DNA of 64,000 nt from Pseudoxanthomonas yeongjuensis (GTDB lineage: Bacteria; Pseudomonadota; Gammaproteobacteria; Xanthomonadales; Xanthomonadaceae), in contig NZ_PDWT01000001.1 of NCBI RefSeq assembly GCF_010093345.1, forward strand, positions 1,116,001 through 1,180,000. The letters are read 5' to 3'. Shown here one piece after another: positions 22,960 to 32,882 of the stretch. The position numbers were made by a program, and so were the translations under genes. The notes below the pieces were generated by a model. It saw only the letters and a list, made by a program, of their open reading frames with translations. It was not told the origin of the DNA and ran no database searches. Numbering within the stretch: the first letter of the stretch is position 1; each line of letters starts with the position of its first letter.

Positions 22960-24780
22960 ATGGAGCCGCAACAGATCATCTTCCTGGTCATCCTGGCCGC
23001 GACCCTGGCGCTGTTCATCAGCGAAAAGCTGCGCGTCGACGTGGTGGCCATGCTGGCGCTGCTGGCGCTGACCCTGACCGGCATCCTGGGCCCGAAGGAC
23101 GCGTTGTCCGGCTTCTCCAGCGAACCGGCGATCATCGTGGCCGCGGTATTCGTGCTGTCGGCCGGCCTGTCGGCCACCGGCATCACCGACCGGATCGGCG
23201 CCGGCATCGCCCGCGCGGCCGGCGGCAGCGAGTGGCGCACGATCGCGGTGGTGATGCCGGCGACCGCGGCGCTGGCCGCGTTCTCGCATCATCTGATGGT
23301 CACGGCGATGATGTTGCCGATCCTGGTGCGCCTGGCCCGCGAGCAGAAGCTCGCGACCTCGCGGCTGCTGATGCCGATGTCGCTGGCGGCATCGCTGGGC
23401 ACCACGCTGACCCTGATCAGCGCGCCGGCTTTCCTGCTGGCCAACGACCTGCTGAAGCGTTCCGGCCAACCGGGCCTGGATATCTTCACCATCACCCCCA
23501 TCGGCATGGTCCTGGTCCTGCTGGGCACCGTCTACATGCTGCTGGGGCGGTGGCTGGTTCCCAAGCGCAGCGGCGAATCCAGGCAGTCGGACTACCTCCG
23601 GCTGGACAGCTACTACACCGAACTGGTGATCGAGAAGGAATCGTCCTGGATCGGCAGGACCCGCGGCGATTTCGAAAAGAAATTCAACAAGCGCCTGCAG
23701 GTGGTGGACTGGCTGCGCCTCGGCGTGCGCCGGCAGCAGCAGCAAAGCGCCAACATGCTGCGGGCCGGGGACGTGCTGCTGGTCCGGGCCTCGCCTGACG
23801 AGATCGCTTCGATCAAGGACGAGCCGGGACTGGGCCTGCATGCCGTCGCCAAGTATGGCGAGCGGCCGGTTGCGGAACACCCGGTGGAACTGCTTGGCGA
23901 GGAGCAACTGGTGCAGGCGGTCGTCGCGCCGCATTCCGAGTTCGCCGGCCGCAGCGTCGCCGACATCGATTTCCCGGGCAATCTCGGGGTCGCGGTGGTC
24001 GGCCTGTGGCGCAAGGAAAGCTGGCTGCACGGCGAGATGTCGGAAATGCTGCTGCAGGAAGGCGACCTGCTGGTGCTCTGGGGCCGCGAACAGAATTTCG
24101 AACGGCTCGTCAGCCACCACGGCTTCCTGTTGCTGATGCCCTTCGCCGGGCAGAACAAGGTCCGCCGCCGCGCGCCGCTGGCGCTGCTGATCATGGCCGC
24201 ATCGATCGCCGCCGCGGCAATGGAAATACTGTCCCCGCAGATCGCATTCCTCTGCGGCGCGGTGGCCATGGTCCTGACCCGTTGCGTGGGCGTGGAACAG
24301 GCTTACCGCGAGATCGACGTGCGCATCTTCGTGATGATCGCCGGGGTGATCCCGCTGGGCATCGCCATGGAACGCACCGGCACCGCGTCCCTGTTCGCCG
24401 ATTTCCTGCTCGCGCATACCTCGCACTGGTCGCCGCTGACCCTGCTGCTGGTGATGTTCGGCGCCGCCGCGCTATTGACCCAGGTCCTGTCCGATGCGGC
24501 GACCACGGTACTGCTTTGCCCGATCGCGCTGGCGCTGGCGGAAGGACTGGGCCTGCCCCCGGTTCCGTTCGTGGTCTGCACCGCGATGGGGGCGGTGGCC
24601 TCGTTCCTGACTCCCATCGGCCATCACGGCAATCTGCTGATCCTCAATCCCGGCCAGTACACCTTCGGCGATTTCCTGCGCGTGGGCGTGCCCTTGACCG
24701 CACTGATCGCCCTGGCCAGCGCGTGGATGGCGCGATGGATGTGGCTGGGCGGCCCCCTGCTACCCACGGTCGGCGGTTAA
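22960..24780 (+). CDS. SLC13/DASS-type transporter with two RCK_C domains
   Basis: 606 residues. About six membrane helices (1-200), a cytoplasmic pair of TrkA-C/RCK_C domains (about 205-380: ELVIEKESSWIGRTRGDFEKKF and VVAPHSEFAGRSVADIDFPGN), then a second membrane half (400-600). The family moves dicarboxylates, sulfate or other anions with sodium or protons. The usual polar ligand motifs are altered: where relatives have a LNNTP-type motif this has AFSHHLMVTAMMLP, the second SN motif reads LSDAATTVLL, and TPIGYQTN reads TPIGHHGN. The substrate is therefore unpredictable. AAGGAG lies about 13 bases before the ATG. Confidence 0.85.
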   Translation: MEPQQIIFLVILAATLALFISEKLRVDVVAMLALLALTLTGILGPKDALSGFSSEPAIIVAAVFVLSAGLSATGITDRIGAGIARAAGGSEWRTIAVVMPATAALAAFSHHLMVTAMMLPILVRLAREQKLATSRLLMPMSLAASLGTTLTLISAPAFLLANDLLKRSGQPGLDIFTITPIGMVLVLLGTVYMLLGRWLVPKRSGESRQSDYLRLDSYYTELVIEKESSWIGRTRGDFEKKFNKRLQVVDWLRLGVRRQQQQSANMLRAGDVLLVRASPDEIASIKDEPGLGLHAVAKYGERPVAEHPVELLGEEQLVQAVVAPHSEFAGRSVADIDFPGNLGVAVVGLWRKESWLHGEMSEMLLQEGDLLVLWGREQNFERLVSHHGFLLLMPFAGQNKVRRRAPLALLIMAASIAAAAMEILSPQIAFLCGAVAMVLTRCVGVEQAYREIDVRIFVMIAGVIPLGIAMERTGTASLFADFLLAHTSHWSPLTLLLVMFGAAALLTQVLSDAATTVLLCPIALALAEGLGLPPVPFVVCTAMGAVASFLTPIGHHGNLLILNPGQYTFGDFLRVGVPLTALIALASAWMARWMWLGGPLLPTVGG

Positions 24781-24813
24781 AATCGACGCCAGACCGCATA
24801 ACCGAAGTCCGCA

Positions 24814-27057
24814 ATGACCGAAACCATCCGCCCCACCTTCCACGGCTTCGAACAGATCCCGCTGCGCGAGTACGCCGAACGCGCCTACCTGGACTATTCC
24901 ATGTACGTGGTCCTGGATCGCGCCCTGCCCTTCATCGGCGACGGGCTGAAGCCGGTGCAGCGCCGCATCATCTTCGCGATGAGCGAACTCGGCCTCAACG
25001 CCGGGGCCAAGCCGAAGAAATCCGCGCGCACCGTCGGCGACGTGATCGGCAAGTACCACCCGCACGGCGACAGCGCCTGCTACGAAGCGCTGGTGCTGAT
25101 GGCCCAGCCGTTCTCGTACCGCTACCCGCTGATCGAGGGCCAGGGCAACTTCGGCTCGCCCGACGATCCCAAGTCGTTCGCGGCGATGCGCTACACCGAA
25201 TCCAAGCTCACTCCCATCGCCGAAGTGCTGCTCGGCGAACTCGGCCAGGGCACGGTGGATTGGACCCCGAACTTCGACGGCACCCTGCAGGAACCGACCT
25301 GGATGCCGGCGCGGCTGCCGCACCTGCTGTTGAACGGCACAACCGGGATCGCGGTCGGCATGGCCACCGATGTGCCGCCGCACAACCTCAACGAAATCGT
25401 CAGCGCCTGCGTGCGCCTGCTGGACGATCCGGAAGCCACGGTTGCCGACCTGTGCGAGCACGTGCGCGGCCCCGACTATCCGACCACCGCGGAAATCATC
25501 ACCCCGCTGGCCGACCTGCGCGCCATGTACGAAACCGGCCACGGCAGCGTGCGCGCCCGCGCCACCTTCCTGAAGGAAGGCCAGAACATCGTCATCAACG
25601 CGCTGCCCTACCAGGTGTCGCCGTCCAAGGTGATCGAGCAGATCGCCGCGCAGATGCGGGCCAAGAAACTGCCGTGGCTGGAAGACATCCGCGACGAATC
25701 CGACCACCTCAACCCGGTCCGCGTGGTCCTGATCACGCGCTCGAACCGGGTCGATGCCGAACAGTTGATGGGCCACCTGTTCGCCACCACCGACCTGGAA
25801 AAGAGTTACCGGGTCAACCTCAACATCATCGGCCTGGATGGACGCCCGCAGGTCAAGAACCTGAAGACGATCCTGGGCGAGTGGCTGGCGTTCCGCGCCG
25901 AGACGGTGACCAAGCGCCTCAACCACCGCCTGGAGAAGGTCGAACGCCGCCTGCACCTGCTGGAAGGCTTGCTGGTCGCGTTCCTCAACCTGGACGAAGT
26001 GATCCACATCATCCGCACAGAGGACGAACCGCGCGCGGCCTTGATCGCCCGTTTCGCGCTGAGCGAGGACCAGGCGGATTACATCCTCGACACCAAGCTG
26101 AAGCAGCTGGCGCGGCTGGAGGAAATGAAGATCCGCGGCGAGCAGGACGAACTTGATGCCGAGCGCGACCGCCTGATGTCCACCCTGGCCTCGAAGGCCA
26201 AGCTGAAGAAGCTGATCAAGGACGAATTGCTGGCCGACGCGAAGAAATTCGGCGATGCGCGGCGTTCGCCGCTGATCGCGCGCGAAGCGGCGCAGGCGCT
26301 GGACGAGACCGAACTGGTCGCCAGCGAGCCGATGACCGTGGTGCTGTCGGAGAAAGGCTGGATCCGCGCGGCCAAGGGCCACGACGTCGATGCGGCGTCG
26401 ATGTCGTACCGCGACGGCGACGGCCTGCTGGCGGCGGTGCGCGGGCGCAGCACGCAGCAGGTGGCGTTCCTGGATTCGGAAGGCCGCAGCTATTCCACCG
26501 CGACCCACACCCTGCCCTCGGCGCGCGGCAACGGCGAGCCGCTGACCGGCCGCTTCTCGCCCGCGTCGGGTGCGTCGTTCGTGGCCCTGGCCAGCGGCGA
26601 CAACGACACGCGCTTCGTGCTGGCTTCCTCGCACGGTTACGGTTTCGTCACCCGCTTCGAGAACCTGACCGGGCGCCAGAAGGCCGGCAAGGTGATGTTG
26701 AACCTGTCCACCGGCGCGAAGGTGCTGCAACCGGCGCTCACCGCCAACCCGCAGACCGATCGCATCGTCGCCGTGACCAGCGCCGGGCATCTGCTCGCGT
26801 TCGCGCTGGCCGACCTGCCGGAACTCGACAAGGGCAAGGGCAACAAGATCATCGAGATCCCGAAGGCGAAGCTGGGCACCGAACGCGTGGTCGCGATTGC
26901 GGCCGTGCCCCCCGGCAGCACGCTGCTGGTGAAGAGCGGGCAGCGGACGATGTCGCTGTCGTTCAAGGACCTGGACGAGTACGTGGGCGCGCGCGCCTCG
27001 CGCGGTGGATTGTTGCCGCGGGGTTGGCAGAAGGTCGACGGCCTGGCGGTGGAATGA
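24814..27057 (+). CDS. parC: DNA topoisomerase IV subunit A
   Basis: 747 residues. Type IIA A-subunit with the winged helix, the [26 protein letters not shown] segment (quinolone-determining region, with Ser and Glu at the usual sensitive positions, GDSACYE) and the catalytic Tyr in [15 protein letters not shown]. The C-terminal region forms the blades of a beta-pinwheel. Decatenates daughter chromosomes with ParE. Length (about 740-755) fits ParC rather than GyrA. Start immediately downstream of the SLC13 gene. Confidence 0.96.
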   Translation: MTETIRPTFHGFEQIPLREYAERAYLDYSMYVVLDRALPFIGDGLKPVQRRIIFAMSELGLNAGAKPKKSARTVGDVIGKYHPHGDSACYEALVLMAQPFSYRYPLIEGQGNFGSPDDPKSFAAMRYTESKLTPIAEVLLGELGQGTVDWTPNFDGTLQEPTWMPARLPHLLLNGTTGIAVGMATDVPPHNLNEIVSACVRLLDDPEATVADLCEHVRGPDYPTTAEIITPLADLRAMYETGHGSVRARATFLKEGQNIVINALPYQVSPSKVIEQIAAQMRAKKLPWLEDIRDESDHLNPVRVVLITRSNRVDAEQLMGHLFATTDLEKSYRVNLNIIGLDGRPQVKNLKTILGEWLAFRAETVTKRLNHRLEKVERRLHLLEGLLVAFLNLDEVIHIIRTEDEPRAALIARFALSEDQADYILDTKLKQLARLEEMKIRGEQDELDAERDRLMSTLASKAKLKKLIKDELLADAKKFGDARRSPLIAREAAQALDETELVASEPMTVVLSEKGWIRAAKGHDVDAASMSYRDGDGLLAAVRGRSTQQVAFLDSEGRSYSTATHTLPSARGNGEPLTGRFSPASGASFVALASGDNDTRFVLASSHGYGFVTRFENLTGRQKAGKVMLNLSTGAKVLQPALTANPQTDRIVAVTSAGHLLAFALADLPELDKGKGNKIIEIPKAKLGTERVVAIAAVPPGSTLLVKSGQRTMSLSFKDLDEYVGARASRGGLLPRGWQKVDGLAVE

Positions 27058-27126
27058 GCCCCGTAGGCGGGCTCAGGTAGCCGGAGAGCGATTCCTGGCT
27101 CCCGGCACCCGAACGCAGAGGATCGA

Positions 27127-27786
27127 ATGATGGATGCAGAATTCTGGATGCAACGCTGGCAGGAAGGGCAGATCGGTTTCCACCGCACCGAGGTCATGCC
27201 ATTGCTGGAAACCCACTGGGCCGCATTGCAACTGCCGCCAGGCAGTCGCGTGCTCGTGCCGCTGGCCGGCAAGAGCCTGGACATGCACTGGCTGGCAGCG
27301 CGGGGACATCGCGTACTCGGCGTCGAACTGTCGCCGCTTGCGGTGCAGCAGTTCTTCGCCGAATCGGGCCTGCAGCCAGTGCGGCACCGCAGCCGCTACG
27401 GCGAGCATTTCGTCGCCGGCCCCGTCGAGGTGATCCTGGGCGACGCTTTTGGCCTGGATGCGGAGTTGCTGGGCGACATCGCGGCCATCTACGATCGCGC
27501 CGCGCTGATAGCCCTGCCGCCCGCGTTACGCCGTCGTTATCTGGACACGGTCTATGCCGCGTTGCCGGGCGGATGCGAAGGCTTGCTGATCACGCTGGAA
27601 TATCCGCAGCGGGAGAAGGCAGGGCCACCCTTCTCCGTGGACGCGGAAGAAGTCGCACGCCTCTTCGACCTGCCCTGGCACGCGGCCTTGCTTGAACAGC
27701 GCGACATTCTCGGCCAGGAACCGCGCTTCCAGGCCGAGGGCGTGACTGCCCTAGCCACTGCGGTGTATCGACTGCAGAACTCGTGA
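27127..27786 (+). CDS. tpm: Thiopurine S-methyltransferase
   Basis: 219 residues, SAM-dependent class I methyltransferase. Opening FWMQRWQEGQIGFH and the SAM loop VLVPLAGKSLDMHWLAARGHRVLGVELSPLAVQQFF are diagnostic; YDRAALIALPPALRRRY and LLITLEYPQ complete the pattern. In Pseudomonas the enzyme methylates selenite/tellurite and thiopurines. Length matches (about 218). GAGG before the ATG; follows parC on the same strand by 69 bases. Confidence 0.95.
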   Translation: MMDAEFWMQRWQEGQIGFHRTEVMPLLETHWAALQLPPGSRVLVPLAGKSLDMHWLAARGHRVLGVELSPLAVQQFFAESGLQPVRHRSRYGEHFVAGPVEVILGDAFGLDAELLGDIAAIYDRAALIALPPALRRRYLDTVYAALPGGCEGLLITLEYPQREKAGPPFSVDAEEVARLFDLPWHAALLEQRDILGQEPRFQAEGVTALATAVYRLQNS

Positions 27787-27814
27787 GAGTCCAGCGCGGG
27801 AGGCGCTGCGGGCG

Positions 27815-28300
27815 TCAACTTGCGGGCTTGCCCTCGCCAAGCTTGGTCAACAGGTAGTTCTCGATGCCCAGGCGCTGGATCAGGCCGAGCTGCTGCTCCA
27901 GCCAGTGCGCATGGTCTTCCTCGGTGTCCTTGAGCTGGACCAGCAGCATCGCCCGACTGACGAAATCGCCATGCTGTTCGCACAGGGCGATGCCCTCAGC
28001 CAGCCTGGCCCGCACTTCGTATTCAAGATCCAGATCCTTGCGCAGCATCTCCTCGACGGTCACCCCGGGCACGAACGGCGTCGGCGACATGTCCGGGTCG
28101 CCTTCCAGGAACAGGATGCGGCGCAGCAACGCGTCGGCGTGGTCGGTTTCTTCCTGCATCTCGTGGTGGATGCGCTCGTAGAGCACGTGCAGGCCCTGGT
28201 CTTCGTAGCGGCGCGAGTGGATGAAATACTGGTCGCGCGCGGAAAGCTCGCCGCGCAGCAGTTGCTTGAGGTAGTCGACGACTTCGGGATGGCCTTTCAT
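27815..28300 (-). CDS. bfr: Bacterioferritin, haem-ligand Met replaced
   Basis: 161 residues; four-helix ferritin that oxidises and stores iron as a 24-mer. By direct gapless alignment to the E. coli protein the ferroxidase residues are kept: Glu18 ([11 protein letters not shown]), Glu51, His54 (ETDHAD), the Glu in DLDLEYE and the E/H pair in [12 protein letters not shown]. Position 52, Met in classical bacterioferritin and the axial haem ligand, is Thr here. So it probably stores iron but cannot bind haem by itself, or does so only with a Met-containing partner subunit. Start at 28300 ([11 protein letters not shown]); the open frame upstream has no family similarity. Confidence 0.93.
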   Translation of the reverse strand: MKGHPEVVDYLKQLLRGELSARDQYFIHSRRYEDQGLHVLYERIHHEMQEETDHADALLRRILFLEGDPDMSPTPFVPGVTVEEMLRKDLDLEYEVRARLAEGIALCEQHGDFVSRAMLLVQLKDTEEDHAHWLEQQLGLIQRLGIENYLLTKLGEGKPAS

Positions 28301-28470
28301 AGCGGGCGCTCGGCTTGGGACGGCGATCAGTCTGCCGGATCCCGCCGGCGGGCGATTCAATCGGAATCAATCGCATCCGCGGTCCGGCCCGCCTGGGCGG
28401 CATTGGCGGCGACGCCGTGGAATAATCCGAGTCACGACCATCCCAACACTCTCGCCTGGACGGGGCACTC

Positions 28471-30816
28471 ATGCTCAAGTGGATCAAGCGCCTGGCGCTG
28501 CTGTTGCTCGTCCTGATCGTCGCGGCATTGGCTACCGGCTGGTGGCTGATGCGCGGCAGCCTGCCGGCACTCGATGGCGAACTGGCGCTGGCCGGACTCT
28601 CGGCTCCAGTGACGATCCAGCGCGATGCGCTCGGCGTGGTCACCATCGACGCGGCCAGCGAAACCGACATGGCCCGCGCGCTGGGTTATGTGCACGCGCA
28701 GGAACGCTATTTCGAGATGGACCTGATGCGCCGCAGCTCGGCCGGGGAGCTGGCGGAATTGTTCGGCCCGATCGCACTGGACCTGGACAAGGAACACCGC
28801 GCGCACCGCATGCGCGCGCGGGTGATGGCCAACCTGGATGCCTTCGCCGGCGACAAAGTCGCGCAACTGCAGGCCTACACCGACGGCGTGAATGCGGGAC
28901 TGGATGACCTCAAGGTCCGGCCGTGGCCGTATCTGCTGCTGCGCCAGCAACCGCGACGCTGGGAACTGGCGGATTCGGCATTGACCGGTTATGCGATGTA
29001 CTTCGACCTGCAGGATTCGCAGAACACGCGCGAGCTGGCGCTGTGGAAGATCAAGCCGCACGTGCCGCCTGCCCTGTTCGCGCTGCTGACCCGCGACGGC
29101 ACCGAGTGGGATGCGCCGCTGTTCGGCGAGGCGCGCGGCAACGCGGTGCTTCCCGGGGCGGAGGAAGTCGACCTGGCCAAGCTGCCTATGCCGGCGAAGC
29201 AGGATCTCGCCCCGCTCTCGGAGAAAGGTTTTCCCGGCAGCAACAACTGGGCGGTTTCCGGCGCATTGACCGCGGACGGTCGCGCCATCGTCGCCGACGA
29301 CATGCACCTGGGGCTGCGCGCGCCGAACATCTGGTTCCGCGCGCGCTTGCGCTATCCCGATGCGCGCGCGCCGGGCGGCAAGGTGGATATTTCCGGGTTC
29401 ACCCTGCCCGGCATGCCGGCGGTGATCGTCGGCAGCAATGGCCATATCGCCTGGGGGTTCACCAATAGTTATGGCGACTGGGCCGATTGGGCTGGAACTC
29501 CCGCATGCCGTGGCGCCATCGCTGGTTGCATCGGATGGAAGGAATTCCATGAGCCCATCAAGGTCGCCGGCGACAAGCCGTTCGACCTGGTCGTCCGTGA
29601 AACTTCATGGGGACCGGTCCTGCATGAGATCAAAGGACAGGCGCTCGCCTTGCGCTGGACTCCGCAGCTGCCCGGATCCTTGCGCGTCTCCTTCGCCGAT
29701 CTTGCGATCGCCGGGGACATCACGGACGCGTTCGCCGTCGCCGACGAATCCGGCATCCCCGCACAGAATTTCATGGTCGCCGATTCGTCGGGCAGGATCG
29801 CCTGGCGCATCATCGGCGGCTTCCCGCGGCGCGATCCGGGCTGCGACTCCATCGAACCCACGGCAACCGATGCGTGTCCGCCGTGGACGACCGATGCGAC
29901 GGCTTCGCCGAGGCTGGTGGACCCACCTTCGCACCGCCTGTGGACCGCCAACAACCGCACCCTGGATGGCGAAAACCTGAAACTGGCGGGGGACGGCGGC
30001 TACGCGCTGGGCGCGCGCGCAAGACAGATCCGCGACGATCTTTTCTCCAGGGATCGCTTCACCGAGAAGGAACTGCTGGCGATCCAGCTGGACGACCGCG
30101 CGGTGTTCCTGCAGCGCTGGTGGGCGCTGTTGCAGACGGAAAGCAAGCACGACAAGACGCCCGCGCTCGCCGCCCTGGCCAAGGCCGCCGGCCACTGGGA
30201 AGGACGCGCCAGCGTAGATTCGGTCAGCTACCGCATCGTCCGCGCCTGGCGCCTGGCGGTGAACATGCGCGTCGCCGATGGCCTGACCGCGCCGGCGCAG
30301 GCCGCACTGGGCAAGGACTTCGTCATGCCCGACCTGCCGCAACTGGAAGGCGTGGTCTGGCCGCTGCTCGGCGAGCGTCCCGCGAACCTGTTGCCGCGCC
30401 GCTTCGCCAGCTGGGAGGCCTTGCTGGAAGACGCCGCCGCACAGGTCCGCGACGATCTTTCCGGGCATGGTCCGTTGGAGCAACGCACCTGGGGCGAGCG
30501 CAACACGGCGAAAATCTGCCATCCGCTCGCCGGCGCCCTGCCCGCGATGCTCAAGTCTTCCCTGTGCATGCCGGCCGACCCACTGGCGGGGGGTGGCGAT
30601 ATGCCGCGCGTGCAGGCGCCTTCGTTCGGCGCGAGCGAACGCATGGTGGTTTCGCCCGGCCACGAAGCCGACGGCATCATCCACATGCCCGGCGGACAGA
30701 GCGGAAATCCGCTGTCGCCGTTCTGGGGAGCGGGCCATGAGGATTGGGTGCGGGGACGGCCGACGCCGTTTCTGCCTGGGAAGACCGAGTACAAGCTGAC
30801 GTTGAAGCCGCATTGA
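28471..30816 (+). CDS. Penicillin acylase family protein (Ntn hydrolase)
   Basis: 781 residues. The N-terminal hydrophobic segment (residues 7-25) is a signal anchor or signal peptide, placing it in the periplasm. Layout is that of the S45 family: A chain with GYVHAQERYFEMDLMRR, a linker, then autocatalytic cleavage before Ser257 in GFPGSNNWAVSG, with conserved HIAWGFTNSYGDWAD and PGGQSGNPLSPFWG in the B chain. Relatives hydrolyse amides such as penicillins, acyl-homoserine lactones or cyclic lipopeptides; the substrate cannot be told. Stands alone. Confidence 0.93.
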   Translation: MLKWIKRLALLLLVLIVAALATGWWLMRGSLPALDGELALAGLSAPVTIQRDALGVVTIDAASETDMARALGYVHAQERYFEMDLMRRSSAGELAELFGPIALDLDKEHRAHRMRARVMANLDAFAGDKVAQLQAYTDGVNAGLDDLKVRPWPYLLLRQQPRRWELADSALTGYAMYFDLQDSQNTRELALWKIKPHVPPALFALLTRDGTEWDAPLFGEARGNAVLPGAEEVDLAKLPMPAKQDLAPLSEKGFPGSNNWAVSGALTADGRAIVADDMHLGLRAPNIWFRARLRYPDARAPGGKVDISGFTLPGMPAVIVGSNGHIAWGFTNSYGDWADWAGTPACRGAIAGCIGWKEFHEPIKVAGDKPFDLVVRETSWGPVLHEIKGQALALRWTPQLPGSLRVSFADLAIAGDITDAFAVADESGIPAQNFMVADSSGRIAWRIIGGFPRRDPGCDSIEPTATDACPPWTTDATASPRLVDPPSHRLWTANNRTLDGENLKLAGDGGYALGARARQIRDDLFSRDRFTEKELLAIQLDDRAVFLQRWWALLQTESKHDKTPALAALAKAAGHWEGRASVDSVSYRIVRAWRLAVNMRVADGLTAPAQAALGKDFVMPDLPQLEGVVWPLLGERPANLLPRRFASWEALLEDAAAQVRDDLSGHGPLEQRTWGERNTAKICHPLAGALPAMLKSSLCMPADPLAGGGDMPRVQAPSFGASERMVVSPGHEADGIIHMPGGQSGNPLSPFWGAGHEDWVRGRPTPFLPGKTEYKLTLKPH

Positions 30817-30825
30817 CCGCTCCAC

Positions 30826-30977
30826 CCTCTCCCATTCCGGGAGAGGGACAGCACGCGCAAGCGTGCAGGGAGAGGGTTCGGCTTCTACGTAGCGCCCATT
30901 ACCCGGCGCTGAGAAGCAAGAGCCGAACCTTCTCCCGCGGCTGCGGCGCACCCTCTCCCGAAATGGGAGAGGGAAGA
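30826..30977. repeat. Compound inverted repeat CCCTCTCCC ... GGGAGAGGG
   Basis: Short hairpin CCCTCTCCCATTCCGGGAGA at the left and CCCTCTCCCGAAATGGGAGA at the right, enclosing a longer inverted pair GAGAGGGTTCGGCTTCT / AGAAGC-AGAGCCGAACCTTCTC. It separates two convergent genes and may act as a bidirectional 3' structure. Confidence 0.75.
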
Positions 30978-30982
30978 GATCC

Positions 30983-32671
30983 TCACAATGCCGCGTTATG
31001 CACTCCCGCAATCGCCCTGCCCGACGGATCCGCTGCACCGGCGAAGCTCGCATCCCATGCGATCGCGGCAGGCGAGGAACAGGCGATGGACTTTCCGCCG
31101 GGCACGGTCTCAGCCGCGGCCGGGGTCGGAAAGAATTGCTCGAACAGGCTGCGGTAGTAGTACGCCTCCTTGGTCAGCGGCGGATTGACCGGGAAGCGCT
31201 TGTCCGCCGCGGCCAGTTCGCGATCGCTGACCCGGGACTCGGCATGGTCCTTGAGTCCGTCGATCCAGCCATAGCCGACGCCATCGCTGAACTGCTCCTT
31301 CTGCCGCCACAGGATCGATTCGGGCAGGTAACCCTCGAATGCCGCTCGCAGGACGCCCTTCTCCATCCGCGCCCGCCCGCTGCTGGTCTTGTCGATCATC
31401 TTGTACTTGGCATCCATCCTCATCGCCACGTCCATGAACTCGCGATCCAGGAACGGCACCCGCGGCTCCACGCCCCAGGCCATCATCGACTTGTTGGCGC
31501 GCAGGCAATCGTAGTTGTAGAGCGCGTCCAGCTTGCGCACCAGCTCCTCGTGGAACTCGCGCGCGTTCGGCGCCTTGTGGAAGTAGAGATAGCCGCCGAA
31601 GATCTCGTCGGAGCCCTCGCCCGACAGCACCATCTTCACTCCCATCGCCTTGATCCGGCGCGCCAGCAGGTACATCGGCGTGGACGCGCGGATGGTGGTG
31701 ACGTCGTAGGTCTCGATGTGGCGGATCACTTCCGGCAACGCGTCCAGGCCTTCCTCGAAGGTGTATTCGAATCCATGGTGCACGGTGCCCAACGCCTCGG
31801 CCGCAATTTCGGCGGCGGCCAGGTCGGGCGAGCCCTTCAAACCGATGGCGAAGGAATGCAGGCGCGGCCACCAGGCCTCGGCCTTGTCGTCCTCCTCAAT
31901 GCGGTGGCGGGCATAACGCGCGGCCACCGCCGTCACCAGCGAGGAATCCAGCCCTCCCGACAGCAACACCCCGTAGGGCACATCGGTCATCAACTGCCTG
32001 TGCACCGCGCGCTCGAACGCCTCGCGCAGCTCTTGCGTATCGACTTCCACGCCCGCCACCGCGTCGTAGTCGCGCCACGGCCGCTGGTAATACTTCACCA
32101 GTTCGCCACTGGCGCTGTCGTAATAGTGTCCTGGCGGAAACTGGGCGACGTCGGCACAGGTATCCACCAGCGATTTCATTTCCGAAGCCACGCATAGACG
32201 GCCTTCGCGATCATGACCCCAGTACAGCGGGCATACACCCATCGGGTCGCGCGCGATCAAGGCACGGCCCGCGGCCTTGTCCCACAGCGCGAAGGCGAAG
32301 ATGCCGTTGAGCCGGTTGAGGAACGAGGCCGGCGAGTCCTCGCGGTACAGCGCGTTGATCACCTCGCAATCGGATCCGGTCAGAAATTCGTACGGCTGGG
32401 CCAGTTCCTTCTTCAGCTCGCGATGGTTGTAGATCTCGCCGTTGACGGCCAGCGCCAGCCCGCCATCGGCCGAACGCAGCGGCTGCGAACCGCCTGCCGG
32501 ATCGACGATGGCCAGGCGTTCGTGCACGAGGATCGCGCCCTCATCGATGTACACGCCGCTCCAGTCGGGGCCGCGATGGCGCTGCCGTTGCGAAAGCTCC
32601 AGCGCCTGGCGACGCAGGCCCTGCAGGTCGTCGCCCGATTGCAGGCCGAAAATGCCGAAAATGGAACACAT
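30983..32671 (-). CDS. asnB: Asparagine synthase (glutamine-hydrolysing), AsnB
   Basis: 562 residues. Cys2 (MCSIFGIFG) is the glutaminase nucleophile, so the start must be 32671; GGAG lies just upstream. The N-terminal class II amidotransferase domain is followed by the synthetase domain with the PP-loop SGGLDSSLVTAV and SGEGSDEIFGGY. Converts aspartate, glutamine and ATP to asparagine. The frame stays open for 52 codons upstream, but that stretch is the attenuator, not protein. It lies downstream of dapE on the same strand behind an Asn-rich leader ORF and terminator, which probably set its expression by asparaginyl-tRNA charging. Confidence 0.96.
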   Translation of the reverse strand: MCSIFGIFGLQSGDDLQGLRRQALELSQRQRHRGPDWSGVYIDEGAILVHERLAIVDPAGGSQPLRSADGGLALAVNGEIYNHRELKKELAQPYEFLTGSDCEVINALYREDSPASFLNRLNGIFAFALWDKAAGRALIARDPMGVCPLYWGHDREGRLCVASEMKSLVDTCADVAQFPPGHYYDSASGELVKYYQRPWRDYDAVAGVEVDTQELREAFERAVHRQLMTDVPYGVLLSGGLDSSLVTAVAARYARHRIEEDDKAEAWWPRLHSFAIGLKGSPDLAAAEIAAEALGTVHHGFEYTFEEGLDALPEVIRHIETYDVTTIRASTPMYLLARRIKAMGVKMVLSGEGSDEIFGGYLYFHKAPNAREFHEELVRKLDALYNYDCLRANKSMMAWGVEPRVPFLDREFMDVAMRMDAKYKMIDKTSSGRARMEKGVLRAAFEGYLPESILWRQKEQFSDGVGYGWIDGLKDHAESRVSDRELAAADKRFPVNPPLTKEAYYYRSLFEQFFPTPAAAETVPGGKSIACSSPAAIAWDASFAGAADPSGRAIAGVHNAAL

Positions 32672-32722
32672 GGGTAACTCCGTGGGTCGAGGTTTGAGGG
32701 GTGAGGTTCGAAAATAGGAAAC

Positions 32723-32753
32723 AAAAAAACCCGCATCTCGCGATGCGGGTTTT
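32723..32753 (-). terminator. Attenuator terminator in the asnB leader
   Basis: On the minus strand: AAAACCCGCATC, loop GCGA, GATGCGGGTTTTTTT. An intrinsic terminator placed 51 bases before the asnB start codon and 28 bases after the leader ORF stop. Its upstream arm (ACCCGCATC) is also perfectly complementary to bases inside the leader ORF. Confidence 0.88.
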
Positions 32754-32799
32754 CTGGTGATTCGGCTTGTCCTGATTCGCCTAGTCGCAGACCCGCATC
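32742..32799 (-). promoter_or_regulatory. Predicted antiterminator pairing in the asnB leader
   Basis: GATGCGGGT within codons 25-28 of the leader ORF (plus-strand 32791-32799) can pair over nine bases with ACCCGCATC, the upstream arm of the terminator (32742-32750). The two structures are mutually exclusive. A ribosome stalled on the Asn codons leaves this segment free; a ribosome at the leader stop covers it. A smaller CCGCA/TGCGG pairing between the Asn-codon region and this segment could form the pause hairpin. Confidence 0.75.
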
Positions 32800-32876
32800 G
32801 GTCGCGCACGATTATTCGTCCGCGCATTGTTGCGGCGGTTCGAATTGGCGTTGGCGAGGGCGGCTTGGCACGGCAT
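32781..32876 (-). CDS. Asn-rich leader peptide of asnB
   Basis: 31 codons, too short for most gene callers. Seven are Asn within 14 residues (NANSNRRNNARTNN), against an expected one or so; the peptide then ends RPMRVCD with the stop at 32781-32783. The layout of Asn-codon block, antiterminator segment, stop codon, then terminator hairpin with T run and asnB matches ribosome-mediated attenuators of amino-acid operons. There is no Shine-Dalgarno before the ATG; a candidate -10 seven bases upstream suggests a leaderless start. An in-frame upstream ATG exists but its extension passes through a palindromic repeat. Confidence 0.8.
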   Translation of the reverse strand: MPCQAALANANSNRRNNARTNNRARPMRVCD

Positions 32877-32882
32877 GGGAGG

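Noticed and set aside
24760-26790. 676-codon antisense ORF opposite parC
   Set aside because: Long open antisense frames are expected at this GC content; composition is typical of shadows (Arg/His/Gly/Val-rich).
32672-32827. 52-codon N-terminal extension of AsnB
   Set aside because: AsnB needs Cys2 exposed after removal of Met1; the extension runs through the terminator hairpin.
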